A stretch of 64,000 bases of DNA from Lysobacteraceae bacterium NML91-0213 (GCA_002798175.1 NWQL01000006.1:43731-107730); one strand, 5' to 3'. Shown: positions 28,903 to 40,216, counted from the first letter of the stretch. A program made the numbers and translations. Notes: a model not told the origin generated them from the letters alone.

Positions 28903-29850
28903 ATGACCCCACCGTGCTGGTACCTGATCCTCAACGCCAAGGCGGCCGGCAACGAGGCGGTGCGCGACGCGGTGTCCGCCGCGCGCGCATCGGGCCACCC
29001 GATCGAAGTGCGGCTGACCTGGGAAGACGGTGACGCCCTGCGCTACGTGCGCGAGGCGCTGGCCGGCGGGGCCACCCGGGTGATCGCCGGCGGCGGCGAC
29101 GGCACCCTGCGCGATGTCGCCGCGGCACTGGCCGATGCGGCGGACGAGGCCGATGCGCTGCCCATGCTCGGCCTGCTGCCGCTGGGCACGGCCAACGATT
29201 TCGCCACCGCCGCCGGCGTTCCGGAGGGCCTGGACGACGCCTTTTCGCTGGCCACCCGCGGCAGCCCGCTGCCGGTCGACCTGCTGCGCGTCGCCCACGA
29301 CGGCGGCGCCACCTGGTCGCTGAACCTGGTCAGCGGCGGCTTCGGTACCGAGATCACCGTGGAGACCCGCGAAGGCCTGAAGAAGATGCTCGGCGGCCTG
29401 GCCTACCTGGTCACCGGCATCGCGCGAATGGGCCGCATCGACCCGGTGCCGGTATCGCTGCGCGGTCCCGGCTTCGCCTGGGACGGCGACTTCATCGCAC
29501 TCGGCGTCGGCAACGGCCGGCAGGCCGGCGGTGGCCAGGCGCTGTGCCCGGACGCGCAGGTCGATGACGGCCTGCTCGACGTCACCGTCGTGCCCCAGCT
29601 CGAGGGCGAGGTCGCCGCGATCGTCGGCACCCTGGTCGGATCCGGCAAGGAGGCGGCGCTTGACCGCGTCGCCACCCGCGCACGGCTGCCGTGGATCGAG
29701 ATCTCCACGCCGCAGCCGATGATGCTCAACATCGACGGCGAGCCGGTCACCGGTGCGCGGTTCCGCATCGACTGCGTGCCACGACGCCTGCGGGTGGTGC
29801 TGCCGGAGGACTCGCCGCTGCTGTCGACCGCAGGCGCCCCGGCCGCCTGA
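28903..29850 (+). CDS. YegS/BmrU-family lipid kinase (diacylglycerol kinase catalytic domain)
   Basis: A 315-residue kinase of the DAGK-catalytic family. The nucleotide-binding GGGDGT motif sits in [18 protein letters not shown] (about residues 63-80) and the GTANDFA motif in [17 protein letters not shown] follows. The C-terminal half has the beta-sandwich features [30 protein letters not shown] and [34 protein letters not shown], typical of YegS. It phosphorylates a lipid such as phosphatidylglycerol or diacylglycerol. The ATG at 28903 is chosen; the longer frame upstream is Arg/Pro/His rich. Confidence 0.92.
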   Translation: MTPPCWYLILNAKAAGNEAVRDAVSAARASGHPIEVRLTWEDGDALRYVREALAGGATRVIAGGGDGTLRDVAAALADAADEADALPMLGLLPLGTANDFATAAGVPEGLDDAFSLATRGSPLPVDLLRVAHDGGATWSLNLVSGGFGTEITVETREGLKKMLGGLAYLVTGIARMGRIDPVPVSLRGPGFAWDGDFIALGVGNGRQAGGGQALCPDAQVDDGLLDVTVVPQLEGEVAAIVGTLVGSGKEAALDRVATRARLPWIEISTPQPMMLNIDGEPVTGARFRIDCVPRRLRVVLPEDSPLLSTAGAPAA

Positions 29851-29980
29851 CCCGTCGCCGGCCGCGCGGCGAGCCGCTACAGTTACGCCATGCCCCGTTT
29901 CGACTTTCCTGCCAGCGCCCGCGCGTGGCGATGGTGACGCTGCCGCGTCGCCATCCGTCCATCCACCGTGGAGCCCGCGC

Positions 29981-31468
<1,488 letters not shown>

Positions 31469-31472
31469 CGCG

Positions 31473-32843
31473 CTACCCCTCTCCCGCGCGCGGGAACGGG
31501 GCAGGGGTGAAGGCATCCGCACCGGCGGCCTCGCCCGCGCGCCGCACCTGCGCACGCCCCAGCCACAGCGCCAGCACCGCCCACACCAGTGCCAGCGGGA
31601 TCACCACGCTCACCAGCCCGCCCATGGCCAGGCCCAGCCGGCCGAGCGCGCCTTCGGTCTGCGCGCCGACCACGTCGCCGGCGCGGTACACGAAGGTGTC
31701 GATGAAGGCCTTGGCCTTGTACTTGTCCTCCCGCGCGACCACGGTGAACAGCGCCTCGCGCGCGGGCCGGGTGATGCCGCGCTGCACCGCGCGGTTGGTG
31801 GCCTCGAGCAACACCAGCACCACGAACGAGCCGTAGATCGCCAGCCCGATGAAGCCGATGGCGGTGGCGATCGGCAGAATCGCCAGCGCGACGCCGAGGC
31901 CGAAGCGGCGGATGATCCGGCCGGTCAGCGTGACCTGCAGTACCAGCACCGCCACCTGCGTCCACATGTCGATGTTGCCGAGGATCGCGGCGCGCGTGTC
32001 CATGTCGTCGGCGACCGCCGCCACCATCTGCAGGCGGGTGAAGTAGATGAAGGTCGCGACCACCGTCATCAGCAGCACATAGCCGGCGATGCCGGCCAGG
32101 TACGGCGAGGCGAACACCGCGCGCAGGCCCGCCCACGCACTGCCGCCGATGCGCTCGGCGTCGTCGCGTGCAGGACTGTGATCGGCCCGGGCGGCCGGCT
32201 GCAGACGCACCAGCAGCCATGCACAGGCGAGCGCCAGCAGCAGGAAACCACCGGCCACCAGCAGCAGCGCCGGCGTGCCCAGCGGCTCGGCCAGCCGTGA
32301 TGTCAGCCATGGCCCGAAGATCGCCCCCAGCGTGCCGCCCACCGAGACCAGCGCGAACACGCGCTTGCCCTGGTCGCTCGAGAAGCGGTCGGCCATCAGG
32401 GCCCAGAACACCATGGTCACGAACAGGTTGAACACGCTGAACCACACGTAGAACACCTGTCCGCTGCGCGCACCGATCGCGCCGGGCGCAAGGACCAGCA
32501 GCGCCCAGAAGCCCGCCAGGCTGGCGACGAAGAAGCCGTAGGTCGCACCGATCGCCTGCAGCCGCCTCAGCCGGCTGACCAGCCAGCCGAACACCGGGTT
32601 CACCGCCAGCGTGACCACCGCGGTGCCGATGAACAGCCAGCGCACGCTGTCGATGCCGCGCTCCATGCCCAGCGCATCGCGCGCAGGCCGCAGCAGCATC
32701 AGCGCGGTCAGCACGAAGAAGAAGAACAGGGCCGCCACCAGCACCGGCCCGGATTCGCCGTGGCGCAGGTTGAGGAAGCGCAGCAGGCGCGCGGAACGGG
32801 GCAGGCCCGGGGTGCTGGATCCGGGCTCGGCGACAGGCGGCAT
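31473..32843 (-). CDS. NTT/MFS-like 12-helix transporter
   Basis: A 456-residue inner-membrane protein with 12 predicted helices. The N-terminal GESGPVLVAALFFFFVLTALMLLRPARDALGM and the FNLFVTMVFWALMADRFSSDQGKRVFALVSVGGTLGAIFGPWLTSRL segments resemble the Npt1/Npt2 (ADP/ATP translocase-like) group of the major facilitator clan. In free-living bacteria its substrate is unknown, and I claim no ATP transport. The start at 32843 has GAGGAG 7 bp upstream. The last dozen residues (TPAPFPRAGEG) are encoded by a dispersed palindromic repeat. It is inserted, in reverse, between trpE and trpGDC. Confidence 0.8.
   Translation of the reverse strand: MPPVAEPGSSTPGLPRSARLLRFLNLRHGESGPVLVAALFFFFVLTALMLLRPARDALGMERGIDSVRWLFIGTAVVTLAVNPVFGWLVSRLRRLQAIGATYGFFVASLAGFWALLVLAPGAIGARSGQVFYVWFSVFNLFVTMVFWALMADRFSSDQGKRVFALVSVGGTLGAIFGPWLTSRLAEPLGTPALLLVAGGFLLLALACAWLLVRLQPAARADHSPARDDAERIGGSAWAGLRAVFASPYLAGIAGYVLLMTVVATFIYFTRLQMVAAVADDMDTRAAILGNIDMWTQVAVLVLQVTLTGRIIRRFGLGVALAILPIATAIGFIGLAIYGSFVVLVLLEATNRAVQRGITRPAREALFTVVAREDKYKAKAFIDTFVYRAGDVVGAQTEGALGRLGLAMGGLVSVVIPLALVWAVLALWLGRAQVRRAGEAAGADAFTPAPFPRAGEG
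31476..31512. repeat. Palindromic repeat (copy 2), inside a gene 3' end
   Basis: CCCCTCTCCCGCGCGCGGGAACGGGG carries the same CTCCCG/CGGGA palindrome found at 17025 and 48472. Here it overlaps the last codons of the minus-strand transporter gene. It also lies between the convergent trpE and transporter stops, so it may serve as their common terminator. Confidence 0.6.
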
Positions 32844-33004
32844 CGTGACTCCTCGGGGTAGCCGCACCGTGGATGCGGACGGGTGGAGTATGCGGCGTCC
32901 ACCCTGCTGCACATGTGCCCTGCGGCATGGGCTGCGGCCGTCGCGCGCCGGTGCGGCTGCTAAGCTTGCGCACCTTTTTCGCACCCTTGCACGCGGGCCG
33001 ACCG

Positions 33005-33583
33005 ATGCTGTTGATGATCGACAACTACGACAGCTTTACCTGGAATCTCGTGCAGTACCTGCAGGCACTCGGCGCCGACGTGCGGGTGGTGCGCAATGAC
33101 GAGCTGACGGTCGAGGAGATCGACCGGCTGGCGCCGGAGCGCATCGTGATCTCGCCCGGGCCGTGCACGCCGAACGAGGCCGGCGTGTCGGTCGGCGTGG
33201 TCGAGGCGCTGGGGCCGCGCATCCCGATCCTGGGCGTATGCCTCGGCCACCAGGGGATCGGCCAGGCCTATGGCGGGCGGGTGGTGCGCGCGGGCCGGAT
33301 CATGCACGGCAAGACCTCGCCGATCCGGCACACGGGGCAGGGCGTGTTCGCGGGCCTGCCGGATGGCTACGAGGCCACCCGCTACCACTCGCTGGTGGTC
33401 GAGCGCGAGTCGCTGCCGGACTGCCTGGAAGTGACCGCATGGACCGAGCACGACGATGGCGGCATCGAGGAGATCATGGGCCTGCGCCATCGCGCGCATC
33501 CGGTGGAGGGCGTGCAGTTCCACCCGGAATCGATCCTCACCGAGCATGGCCACGCGCTGCTGAAGAACTTCCTGCAGCGCTGA
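33005..33583 (+). CDS. trpG: Anthranilate synthase component II (glutamine amidotransferase)
   Basis: A 192-residue class I glutamine amidotransferase giving ammonia to TrpE. The oxyanion [10 protein letters not shown] loop is at 51-60, the catalytic Cys is Cys79 in GVCLGHQ, and the His/Glu pair is in the QFHPESIL segment near residue 170. It may also act with PabB in folate synthesis, as PabA and TrpG are often one protein; no pabA-like gene is seen here. The ATG at 33005 is fixed by the [19 protein letters not shown] start. Confidence 0.96.
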   Translation: MLLMIDNYDSFTWNLVQYLQALGADVRVVRNDELTVEEIDRLAPERIVISPGPCTPNEAGVSVGVVEALGPRIPILGVCLGHQGIGQAYGGRVVRAGRIMHGKTSPIRHTGQGVFAGLPDGYEATRYHSLVVERESLPDCLEVTAWTEHDDGGIEEIMGLRHRAHPVEGVQFHPESILTEHGHALLKNFLQR

Positions 33584-33680
33584 GCGGCGCCCGGCACGCT
33601 GCGATCCGCGCATGCGGGTTTCGCACGGCCGCGGGTTGCGGGTAAGGTCGTCCGCCCCGTACCACACCCACGGCCCCCGC

Positions 33681-34772
33681 ATGCCCATCACCCCGCAGGA
33701 CGCGCTGCAGCGCACGATCGAACACCGCGAGATCTTCCACGACGAGATGGTCGATCTCATGCGCCAGATCATGCGTGGCGAGGTGTCGCCGATGATGACC
33801 GCGGCGATCCTGACCGGGCTGCGGGTCAAGAAGGAGACCGTGGGCGAGATCGCCGGTGCGGCGGCGGTGATGCGTGAATTCGCGCGGCCGGTGGTGATCG
33901 CCGATCGCACCCACCTGGTCGACGTGGTCGGCACCGGCGGCGATGGCGCGCACACCTTCAACGTCTCGACCTGTTCGGCCTTCGTCGCTGCGGCGGCGGG
34001 TGCGCGTATCGCCAAGCACGGCAACCGCAGCGTGTCGTCGAAGTCCGGCGCCGCCGACGTGCTCGAGGCGCTGGGCGCGGCGATCGAGCTGCAGCCCGCG
34101 CAGGTGGCCGAGTCGGTCGCGCGCACCGGCGTGGGCTTCATGTTCGCGCCGGTGCACCATCCGGCGATGAAAGTGGTGGCGCCGGTGCGTCGCGAGATGG
34201 GCGTGCGCACGATCTTCAACATCCTGGGCCCGCTGACCAACCCCGCCCATGCGCCGGCGATCCTGATGGGCGTGTTCCATCCCGACCTCGTCGGCATCCA
34301 GACCCGCGTGCTGCAGCGCCTGGGCGCGGAGCGCGCGCTGGTGGTGTGGGGTCGCGACGGCATGGACGAGCTGTCGCTCGGCGCCGGCACCCTGGTGGGT
34401 GAGCTGCGCGACGGCGAGGTGCGCGAGTACGAGGTGCATCCCGAGGATTTCGGCATCGCCATGTCGGCCAGCCGTAACCTCAAGGTGGCCGACGCCGACG
34501 AATCGAAGGCGATCCTGCTGTCGGTGCTGGACGGCGCGGCCGGGCCGGCGCGCGACATCGTGCTGCTCAACGCCGGGGCCACCCTGTACGTGGCCGGCGT
34601 GGTCGGCTCCATTGCCGAAGGCATCGAGCGCGCTCGCGCGGTGATCGCCGACGGCAGTGCGCGGCGCAAGCTCGATGCCTTCGTCGCCACCACCATCGAG
34701 CTGGCGCGGGCGGACGGCGGTGCGAACGGGGACAATGGCGGCGGTCCCTCCGCCGCAGCCGCACGCCCATGA
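33681..34772 (+). CDS. trpD: Anthranilate phosphoribosyltransferase
   Basis: Second step of tryptophan synthesis, joining anthranilate and PRPP; 363 residues. The PRPP-binding [16 protein letters not shown] loop (about 79-95), the [18 protein letters not shown] segment and [14 protein letters not shown] are canonical. The C-terminal 20 residues are Gly/Ala/Pro rich and probably disordered. It begins 97 bp after trpG; the stop overlaps trpC by 4 bp. An in-frame GTG or ATG upstream was rejected because homologues begin MPITPQEAL. Confidence 0.96.
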   Translation: MPITPQDALQRTIEHREIFHDEMVDLMRQIMRGEVSPMMTAAILTGLRVKKETVGEIAGAAAVMREFARPVVIADRTHLVDVVGTGGDGAHTFNVSTCSAFVAAAAGARIAKHGNRSVSSKSGAADVLEALGAAIELQPAQVAESVARTGVGFMFAPVHHPAMKVVAPVRREMGVRTIFNILGPLTNPAHAPAILMGVFHPDLVGIQTRVLQRLGAERALVVWGRDGMDELSLGAGTLVGELRDGEVREYEVHPEDFGIAMSASRNLKVADADESKAILLSVLDGAAGPARDIVLLNAGATLYVAGVVGSIAEGIERARAVIADGSARRKLDAFVATTIELARADGGANGDNGGGPSAAAARP

Positions 34773-35587
34773 CCGACATCCTGGAACGCATCCTCGAACG
34801 CAAGCGCGAGGAGGTCGCCGAACGCGCGCGGGTCCGCCCGCTCGACGAACTGCGCGAACGCGCCCCGCACGCGCCGGCACCGCGTGGGTTCGCGCGCGCC
34901 ATCGAACGCACCATTGCCGCCGGGCGGCCGGCGGTGATCGCCGAGGTCAAGAAGGCGAGCCCGTCGAAAGGGGTGATCCGCGAGGATTTCCGCCCCGCCG
35001 GGATCGCGCGCAGCTACGCCGCTGGCGGGGCCGCCTGCCTGTCGGTGCTGACCGACCGCGACTTCTTCCAGGGTGCCGACGAGTACCTCGTGACCGCGCG
35101 CGTGAACTGCGAACTGCCGGTCCTGCGCAAGGATTTCGTGATCGACCCGTACCAGGTCTACGAGGCCCGGGTCCTCGGTGCCGACTGCGTGCTGCTGATC
35201 GTCGCCGCGCTCGACGACGCAACGCTTGCATCCCTGGCCGGGATGGCCCAGTCGCTGGGCATGGACGTGCTGGTCGAGGCGCACGACGGCGACGAGCTCA
35301 CGCGCGCGCTGCGGCTGCCCGCCCACGCCGGCCAGCCGCCGCTGATCGGCATCAACAACCGCAGCCTGCGCAGCTTCGAGGTCTCGCTCGACACCACCCT
35401 GTCGCTGCGCGACCGCGTTGCCGGCGGACACCGGCTGGTGACCGAGAGTGGCGTGCACACGCGCGCCGATGTCGAACGCCTGCGCGCGGCCGATATCCAT
35501 GCGTTCCTGGTGGGCGAAGCGTTCATGCGCGAGCCCGATCCGGGCGATGCGCTGCGCCGGCTGTTCTTCCCGGAGGCCACCGCATGA
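34769..35587 (+). CDS. trpC: Indole-3-glycerol-phosphate synthase
   Basis: TIM-barrel enzyme forming indole-3-glycerol phosphate; 272 residues. Signatures include the N-terminal [32 protein letters not shown] (catalytic Lys), [58 protein letters not shown] and [12 protein letters not shown]. TrpF, TrpB and TrpA are not in the window, the usual layout in Xanthomonadaceae where they form a second operon. It overlaps trpD upstream and the HAD gene downstream by 4 bp each. Confidence 0.97.
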   Translation: MTDILERILERKREEVAERARVRPLDELRERAPHAPAPRGFARAIERTIAAGRPAVIAEVKKASPSKGVIREDFRPAGIARSYAAGGAACLSVLTDRDFFQGADEYLVTARVNCELPVLRKDFVIDPYQVYEARVLGADCVLLIVAALDDATLASLAGMAQSLGMDVLVEAHDGDELTRALRLPAHAGQPPLIGINNRSLRSFEVSLDTTLSLRDRVAGGHRLVTESGVHTRADVERLRAADIHAFLVGEAFMREPDPGDALRRLFFPEATA

Positions 35588-36312
35588 GCACGCCCGTGCC
35601 GTTTCCGATGGAGCGCGAGGGCGCACCGACCATCGTGTTCGACTTCGACCACACCCTCTACGACGGCGATTCCGGCAGCCACCTGTTCGCCTGGCTGATC
35701 AGGCGCAGTGCATGGCGGATGGCGCTGGCGCTGCTTGCGGCCCCGGTGCTCGGGCCGATGATCGCGTTCCTGCCCACGCGCCGCCGCGGCATTTCAGGGT
35801 TCGTGTGGATCGGCACCATCGGCCTGCACCGGCCGCGCACGCTCGACCTGCTGATCGACCGCTACGTGGCCCGGCACACGGAAGAGCTGCGCAGCCGGCT
35901 GCTGCCGGTCGCGCTGGAGGTGCTGCACGCCCACCGTATGGCCGGCGACCGGGTGGTGGTCGCCACCGGCGCGCCGCCCGAGCTCGCACGCGCGATCCTC
36001 GGTTTCGTCGCCCACGAAACCGTGCCGGTGATCGGCAGCCTCACCGGCCCACGCGCCGGGGCGATCCTGGTGACCCGCCACTGCCATGCCGAAGAAAAGA
36101 TGCGGATGCTGCGCGAGGCGGGCTACGACGGCGTCGAGATCGCCTATTCCGACAGCACCGCCGACATGCCGCTGCTGCGTGCGGCGCGCGCGCCGGTGGT
36201 GGTCAATCCCAAGCACGGCGCGATCGAACTGTTCCGCCGCGTGCTGCCGGCCGGCACGCCGATCCTCAACTGGGGCTGCACGAGCCGCGGCGGGGAGCCG
36301 GTGGCACCCTGA
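35584..36312 (+). CDS. HAD-superfamily phosphatase (subfamily IB-like)
   Basis: A 242-residue HAD hydrolase. The nucleophile motif DxDxT is DFDHT at residues 20-24 in [19 protein letters not shown], followed by a helical cap (about 30-95) with a short hydrophobic stretch that could touch the membrane. Motif II is in [14 protein letters not shown], and the C-terminal metal-binding motif is in [15 protein letters not shown]. This pattern fits the phosphoserine phosphatase-like and PgpC-like group; the substrate is not known. Its ATG overlaps the trpC stop, so it is translated with the trp genes, but a trp-related role is not shown. Confidence 0.85.
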   Translation: MSTPVPFPMEREGAPTIVFDFDHTLYDGDSGSHLFAWLIRRSAWRMALALLAAPVLGPMIAFLPTRRRGISGFVWIGTIGLHRPRTLDLLIDRYVARHTEELRSRLLPVALEVLHAHRMAGDRVVVATGAPPELARAILGFVAHETVPVIGSLTGPRAGAILVTRHCHAEEKMRMLREAGYDGVEIAYSDSTADMPLLRAARAPVVVNPKHGAIELFRRVLPAGTPILNWGCTSRGGEPVAP

Positions 36313-36325
36313 GCGACGGTGTGGC

Positions 36326-37081
36326 TCAGAACATTCCCAGTCCGGCGCGCACGATGTTGTAGCCGCTGATCGAGGCGACCAGCACGCCCACGGCGCCCAG
36401 CACCCAGCGCTCGCGCACGTGCCTGACCATGACCGCCGCCAGCGGCGCGGCCACCATGCCGCCGACCAGCAGGCCGAGCACCACTTCCAGATGCTCGATG
36501 CCCATCGACAGGAAGAACGTCAGCGAGATCGCCAGGGTGACCAGGAACTCCGATGCGCTGACCGTTCCGATGGTCGTGCGCGCAAGCCCGCCGCGCGCGA
36601 GCAGGGTGGAGGTCGCCATCGCCCCCCAGCCGCCTCCGCCGCTGGCATCCAGCATGCCGGCCACGAAACCCAGCACCGGGACCCGCTTCACCTCGCGTGG
36701 CGGCTTCGCGCGGCCGGCCGCACGCAACAGGATCACCACCGCCAGCACCAGCAGGTAGGCGTAGACGAACGGCCGGATCGCTTCCCCGGGCAGCCGCGTC
36801 AGCAGCCACGCACCGATCGCCCCACCCACCATGCCCGGCAGGGCCAGGCGCAGGAACAGCCTCCGGTCGACGTTGCCGAACGCCAGGTGCGACACCCCGG
36901 AGGCGCCGGTGGTGAAGATCTCGGCGGTGTGCACGCTGGCGCTCACCGCCGCCGGTGGCAGGCCCATGCCCAGCAGGATCGACGATGCCACCAGCCCGAA
37001 GGCCATGCCCAGCGCACCGTCGATGAGCTGGGCGCCGAGGCCGATCAGCACGAACCACCAGAACGCGTCGGTCAGTTCCAT
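36326..37081 (-). CDS. TSUP-family (TauE/SafE) transporter
   Basis: A 251-residue membrane protein with about eight helices and two inverted halves typical of TauE/SafE permeases: LIGLGAQLIDGALGMAFGLVASSILLGMGLPPAAVSASVHTAEIFTTG in the first half and GFVAGMLDASGGGGWGAMATSTLLARGGLARTTIGTVSASEFL in the second. The paired DGxxGxG and GGGGWG motifs are the family signature. Members move sulfite, sulfoacetate or other organosulfur anions. No sulfur genes adjoin it. It converges on the HAD gene with 13 bp between stops. Confidence 0.9.
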   Translation of the reverse strand: MELTDAFWWFVLIGLGAQLIDGALGMAFGLVASSILLGMGLPPAAVSASVHTAEIFTTGASGVSHLAFGNVDRRLFLRLALPGMVGGAIGAWLLTRLPGEAIRPFVYAYLLVLAVVILLRAAGRAKPPREVKRVPVLGFVAGMLDASGGGGWGAMATSTLLARGGLARTTIGTVSASEFLVTLAISLTFFLSMGIEHLEVVLGLLVGGMVAAPLAAVMVRHVRERWVLGAVGVLVASISGYNIVRAGLGMF

Positions 37082-37194
37082 CTTGATCGCATCATCGCGG
37101 CCCGGGTGAGAAGCGCAGGGTAGTGGCTGGCCGCGTGAAGCCGGCGGGGGCGTCGTGCCCGCGGCGCGGGATCACGCGGTACGGGCGGGGCGCC

Positions 37195-37659
37195 TCAGGC
37201 GTCGCCGAGGTGCTTGATGAAGCGCAGCGTGCCGTCGCTGTAGCCGCAGGCCCTGTAGAAGGCGTGGGCATCGCTGCGCTGCGAACCACTGGTGATCTCC
37301 AGCCGCGCCGCACCGCCGAAGCGCGCACGCCGCTCGGCTTCCTTCAGCAGCCGGCGGCCAAGCCCGCGTCCCTGGGCATCGTTGCGCACGACCAGCGCGG
37401 TGATGCGGCAGGTGGTGGTGCCCAGCGGCAGGTAGTACATGAAGTCCAGCGCAAGCAGGCCGCACACCACGCCGTCGCAGCGCGCGACCACCAGCGCCTG
37501 GCGGTCGTTGTCGACGATGGCCCTGATCCGGCGCGCGGCATCGTCGACGTCGCAGGGATAACCCATCTCCGACAGCAGCGCGGCGACGTCGTCGGCGTCG
37601 ACCAGCGACGCACTGCGCAGGTCGGCATCCGACGACACGCCGTGGCCGCTGGTGATCAT
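37195..37659 (-). CDS. GNAT-family N-acetyltransferase
   Basis: A 154-residue GNAT protein. The acetyl-CoA-binding motif A is RNDAQGRGLGRRLLKEAERRAR (about 102-123), following strand-4 TCRITALVV, and motif B is near RSDAHAFYRACGYSDG (about 137-150), where the Tyr is in the place of the usual general acid. The protein or small-molecule substrate is unknown. The ATG at 37659 lies 5 bp after the clp stop on the minus strand, so the two genes very likely form one transcript. Confidence 0.88.
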   Translation of the reverse strand: MITSGHGVSSDADLRSASLVDADDVAALLSEMGYPCDVDDAARRIRAIVDNDRQALVVARCDGVVCGLLALDFMYYLPLGTTTCRITALVVRNDAQGRGLGRRLLKEAERRARFGGAARLEITSGSQRSDAHAFYRACGYSDGTLRFIKHLGDA

Positions 37660-37664
37660 CCGGT

Positions 37665-38354
37665 TCAGCGGGTTCCGTACAGCACGATGGTCTTGCCGCG
37701 GGCGTGCAGCTTGCCGTCCACCTGCAGCTTCTTCAGCACGCGGCCGGCCATCTCGCGCGAGCAACCGACCAGGCGCGCCAGTTCCTGGCGCGACACACGC
37801 AGCTGCGTGCCCTGCGGATGGCTCATCGCCTCCGGCTCGCGGGTGAGGTCGTGCAGGGTGCGGGTGATGCGGTCGGTCACGTCGAGGAAGGCCAGGCGGC
37901 CGGCCTTGCGGCTGGTATCGACCAGGCGCCGCGACAGCTGCGCACCGATGGCATACAGGATGCGCGTGGCGTCGTTGGCCAGCGGTCCTTCCAGCAACGC
38001 CTGCAGGCGCTCGTAGCTGATCTCCGCCAGCTCGCAGGGCATGCGCGTGCGCAGGATCACCTCGCGACGGTTGGAGTCGATGAACAGGCCCATCTCGCCG
38101 ACGAATTCGCCGTTGCCGAAATAGCCCAGGACCAGCTCACGGCCGTCGTCCTCCTCGGCGATGATGCTCACCGAGCCGCTGACGACGTAATAGAGCGTGC
38201 CGGCGGGATCGCCGGGACGGAACACATCGGTGCGCGCCGGGTAACGGCGGCGATGACAATGGGCGAGGAATCGTTCGATGGTCGCCGGCGTAGGCATAAG
38301 GGGGTGCACCGGTCGTTGGAGGGGTGGGATGACGGCCACAGCGCGTGCGCTCAT
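37665..38354 (-). CDS. clp: Clp, CRP-like cyclic-di-GMP-responsive global regulator
   Basis: CRP/FNR-family regulator, 229 residues, nearly identical in layout to Xanthomonas Clp, which controls exopolysaccharide, extracellular enzymes and virulence or antibiotic production and is inhibited by c-di-GMP. The cyclic-nucleotide domain spans about 25-140 and the helix-turn-helix 187-210 (SRQELARLVGCSREMAGRVL). The residues reported for c-di-GMP binding in Xanthomonas Clp (Asp70, Arg154, Arg166, Asp170) align with Asp69, Arg153, Arg165 and Asp169 here. The ATG at 38354 gives the family length. It is divergent from speD. Confidence 0.93.
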   Translation of the reverse strand: MSARAVAVIPPLQRPVHPLMPTPATIERFLAHCHRRRYPARTDVFRPGDPAGTLYYVVSGSVSIIAEEDDGRELVLGYFGNGEFVGEMGLFIDSNRREVILRTRMPCELAEISYERLQALLEGPLANDATRILYAIGAQLSRRLVDTSRKAGRLAFLDVTDRITRTLHDLTREPEAMSHPQGTQLRVSRQELARLVGCSREMAGRVLKKLQVDGKLHARGKTIVLYGTR

Positions 38355-38482
38355 TGCCTGAACAGTAGGGGAAGCACGGGAGAGTAGGCCGTCCCGCCGC
38401 GGCGGGCAAACTCCCGTACAGCGAAGTCTGCCGGATTGCCCCATAATTCGCCTTTCGCCGTTTCCAGCCAGAGGTCGACCGA

Positions 38483-39274
38483 GTGGTCAAGCCGCTGCCC
38501 CGCCTGAAGCTCCAGGGGTTCAACAATCTGACGAAGGCCCTGTCCTTCAACATCTACGACGTGTGCTACGCGTCGTCCGAGGACGAGCGCCGCCGTTACA
38601 TCGAGTACATCGATGAGGCCTACAACGCGGACCGGTTGACGCAGATCCTCACCGACGTGGCCGAGATCATCGGCGCCAACATCCTCAACATCGCGCGCCA
38701 GGATTACGACCCGCAGGGCGCGTCGGTGACGATCCTGATCTCCGAGGAACCGGTGATCGACAAGTCGGCGGCCAAGGGCGTGATTTCCGACGCCGTGGTG
38801 GCGCATCTCGACAAGTCCCACATCACCGTGCACACCTATCCGGAAACCCATCCGGACAACGGCATCGCCACCTTCCGCGCCGATATCGACGTCGCGACCT
38901 GCGGCGTGATCTCGCCGCTGAAGGCGCTGAACTACCTGATCGAGAGCCTCGAATCCGACATCGTGGTGATGGACTACCGGGTGCGCGGCTTCACCCGCGA
39001 CATCAAGGGCAAGAAGCACTACATCGACCACAAGATCAATTCGATCCAGGACTACCTCGCCAAGAACATCAAGTCGCGCTACGACGCGCTCGATGTGAAC
39101 GTCTACCAGGAAAACATCTTCCACACGAAGATGCACCTGAAGGACTTCGACCTCGACCAGTACCTGTTCGAAGAGAAGGCGCGCAACCTGTCGTTCAAGG
39201 AACGGATGAAGATCGAGGCGCGCCTGAAGCGCGAGATCGAGGAGCTCTACCACGGCCGAAACCTGGCCGACTGA
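38483..39274 (+). CDS. speD: S-adenosylmethionine decarboxylase proenzyme
   Basis: Pyruvoyl enzyme making decarboxylated SAM for spermidine synthesis; 263 residues, E. coli (class Ia) type. Self-cleavage should occur between Lys111 and Ser112 in [13 protein letters not shown], Ser112 becoming the pyruvoyl group. The conserved Cys is in [17 protein letters not shown] (about 140). GTG at 38483 is the start, as ORFs in related species begin (V/M)[25 protein letters not shown] box at 38442-38447 lies about 36 bp upstream. The 128-bp gap to clp holds both promoters. Confidence 0.96.
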   Translation: MVKPLPRLKLQGFNNLTKALSFNIYDVCYASSEDERRRYIEYIDEAYNADRLTQILTDVAEIIGANILNIARQDYDPQGASVTILISEEPVIDKSAAKGVISDAVVAHLDKSHITVHTYPETHPDNGIATFRADIDVATCGVISPLKALNYLIESLESDIVVMDYRVRGFTRDIKGKKHYIDHKINSIQDYLAKNIKSRYDALDVNVYQENIFHTKMHLKDFDLDQYLFEEKARNLSFKERMKIEARLKREIEELYHGRNLAD

Positions 39275-39277
39275 GCC

Positions 39278-39296
39278 CGCCGGCGAAATGCCGGCG
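39278..39296 (+). terminator. Hairpin after speD
   Basis: CGCCGGC (39278-39284) pairs with GCCGGCG (39290-39296) around GAAAT, followed by CTTCC. It is a weak terminator just after the speD stop and is backed up by the stronger one at 39314. Confidence 0.4.
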
Positions 39297-39313
39297 CTTC
39301 CGGCGACCGGCAT

Positions 39314-39345
39314 ACAAAGCCCCGCGGATGCGGGGCTTTGTGTTT
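39314..39345. terminator. Bidirectional terminator between speD and coq7
   Basis: A 12-bp perfect stem, ACAAAGCCCCGC with GCGGGGCTTTGT, has a GGAT loop (39314-39341) and is followed by GTTT. Because the stem starts with AAAG and ends with CTTT, it can act on both strands, fitting its place between convergent genes. Confidence 0.85.
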
Positions 39346-39354
39346 GCAGGACGG

Positions 39355-39996
39355 TCAGAGCCGGTACGCGACCGTCTTCATGGCTTTCGAGGCCAGCCGC
39401 ATCACCGACGGGATCGGCTGCGGCAGCACGCGGGCGCCGGCGCGCTCGGCCTCGTCCGCGTGGCGGGCCTCGTCGGCCTTCATCGTCTGGAGGATCGCGC
39501 GGCTGCGCAGGTCCGCCGGCGGCAGCGTCTGCAGGTGTTCGTCCAGATGCGCCTCCACCTGGCGCTCGGTCTCGACCACGAAGCCGAGGTTCCAGCCGTC
39601 CCCGCGCAAGCCGGCGGCCAGGCCGATGGCATAGCTGCCGGCGTACCACAGCGGATTGAACAGGCTGGGGCGTGCGTCGAGCTCGCGCAGGCGATCGGCA
39701 CACCAGGCCAGGTGGTCGGTCTCCTCCTGCGCCGCGGCCATCAGGTGCTCGCGGGTCTGCGCGTCGCGGGCGACGGCGGCCTGGCCGACGTACAGCGCCT
39801 GCGCGCAGACCTCGCCCACATGGTTGATACGCATCAGCCCGGCGGCATGGCGGCGCTCGTCGGCGTCGAGCTCGACGTCCGGGGTGTCCGCGGCGGGGTT
39901 GGCGCGGGCTGCAGCCGGGTTGCCGAGCACGGTGTCCATGGCGTGCTGGGCCTGGGCGAGGATGCGGTCGAGCGGGGAGAGCTGTCGGATGGACAT
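39355..39996 (-). CDS. coq7: 3-demethoxyubiquinol 3-hydroxylase
   Basis: Carboxylate-bridged di-iron monooxygenase of ubiquinone biosynthesis (Coq7/UbiF-replacing type), 213 residues. The iron ligands come from the two EXXH-type elements and extra Glu residues in [34 protein letters not shown] and [17 protein letters not shown], arranged as in the ferritin-like Coq7 family. The C-terminal [19 protein letters not shown] is the membrane-facing end. An additional N-terminal stretch (1-50) is typical of the proteobacterial form. Confidence 0.95.
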   Translation of the reverse strand: MSIRQLSPLDRILAQAQHAMDTVLGNPAAARANPAADTPDVELDADERRHAAGLMRINHVGEVCAQALYVGQAAVARDAQTREHLMAAAQEETDHLAWCADRLRELDARPSLFNPLWYAGSYAIGLAAGLRGDGWNLGFVVETERQVEAHLDEHLQTLPPADLRSRAILQTMKADEARHADEAERAGARVLPQPIPSVMRLASKAMKTVAYRL

Positions 39997-40216
39997 CGGG
40001 GCGTCGGGAAAGCGGGATCAGGCATCATGTTCGCCCCGCGGTGGCGACGGCGCCAAGGCCCGGCGCAGCGAATGTCCGCCGGCTTGCGGCGAGCGGCGGC
40101 GCCGGCTATCATTCCGCTTCTTTGTTGCACCGAAAACGCGAGGCGACGTTCCACCAGCCGCAAGGGCCGCGCGGAACCAGCCCGACCATCGACCTTTCGA
40201 GTACCAGTATTCCGTC

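Noticed and set aside
29851..29980. A tryptophan attenuator or leader peptide before trpE
   Set aside because: No short frame with tandem Trp codons and no terminator/antiterminator pair was found.
32960..35626. An 888-codon minus-strand frame opposite trpGDC
   Set aside because: Antisense shadow of three well-supported genes with no family similarity.
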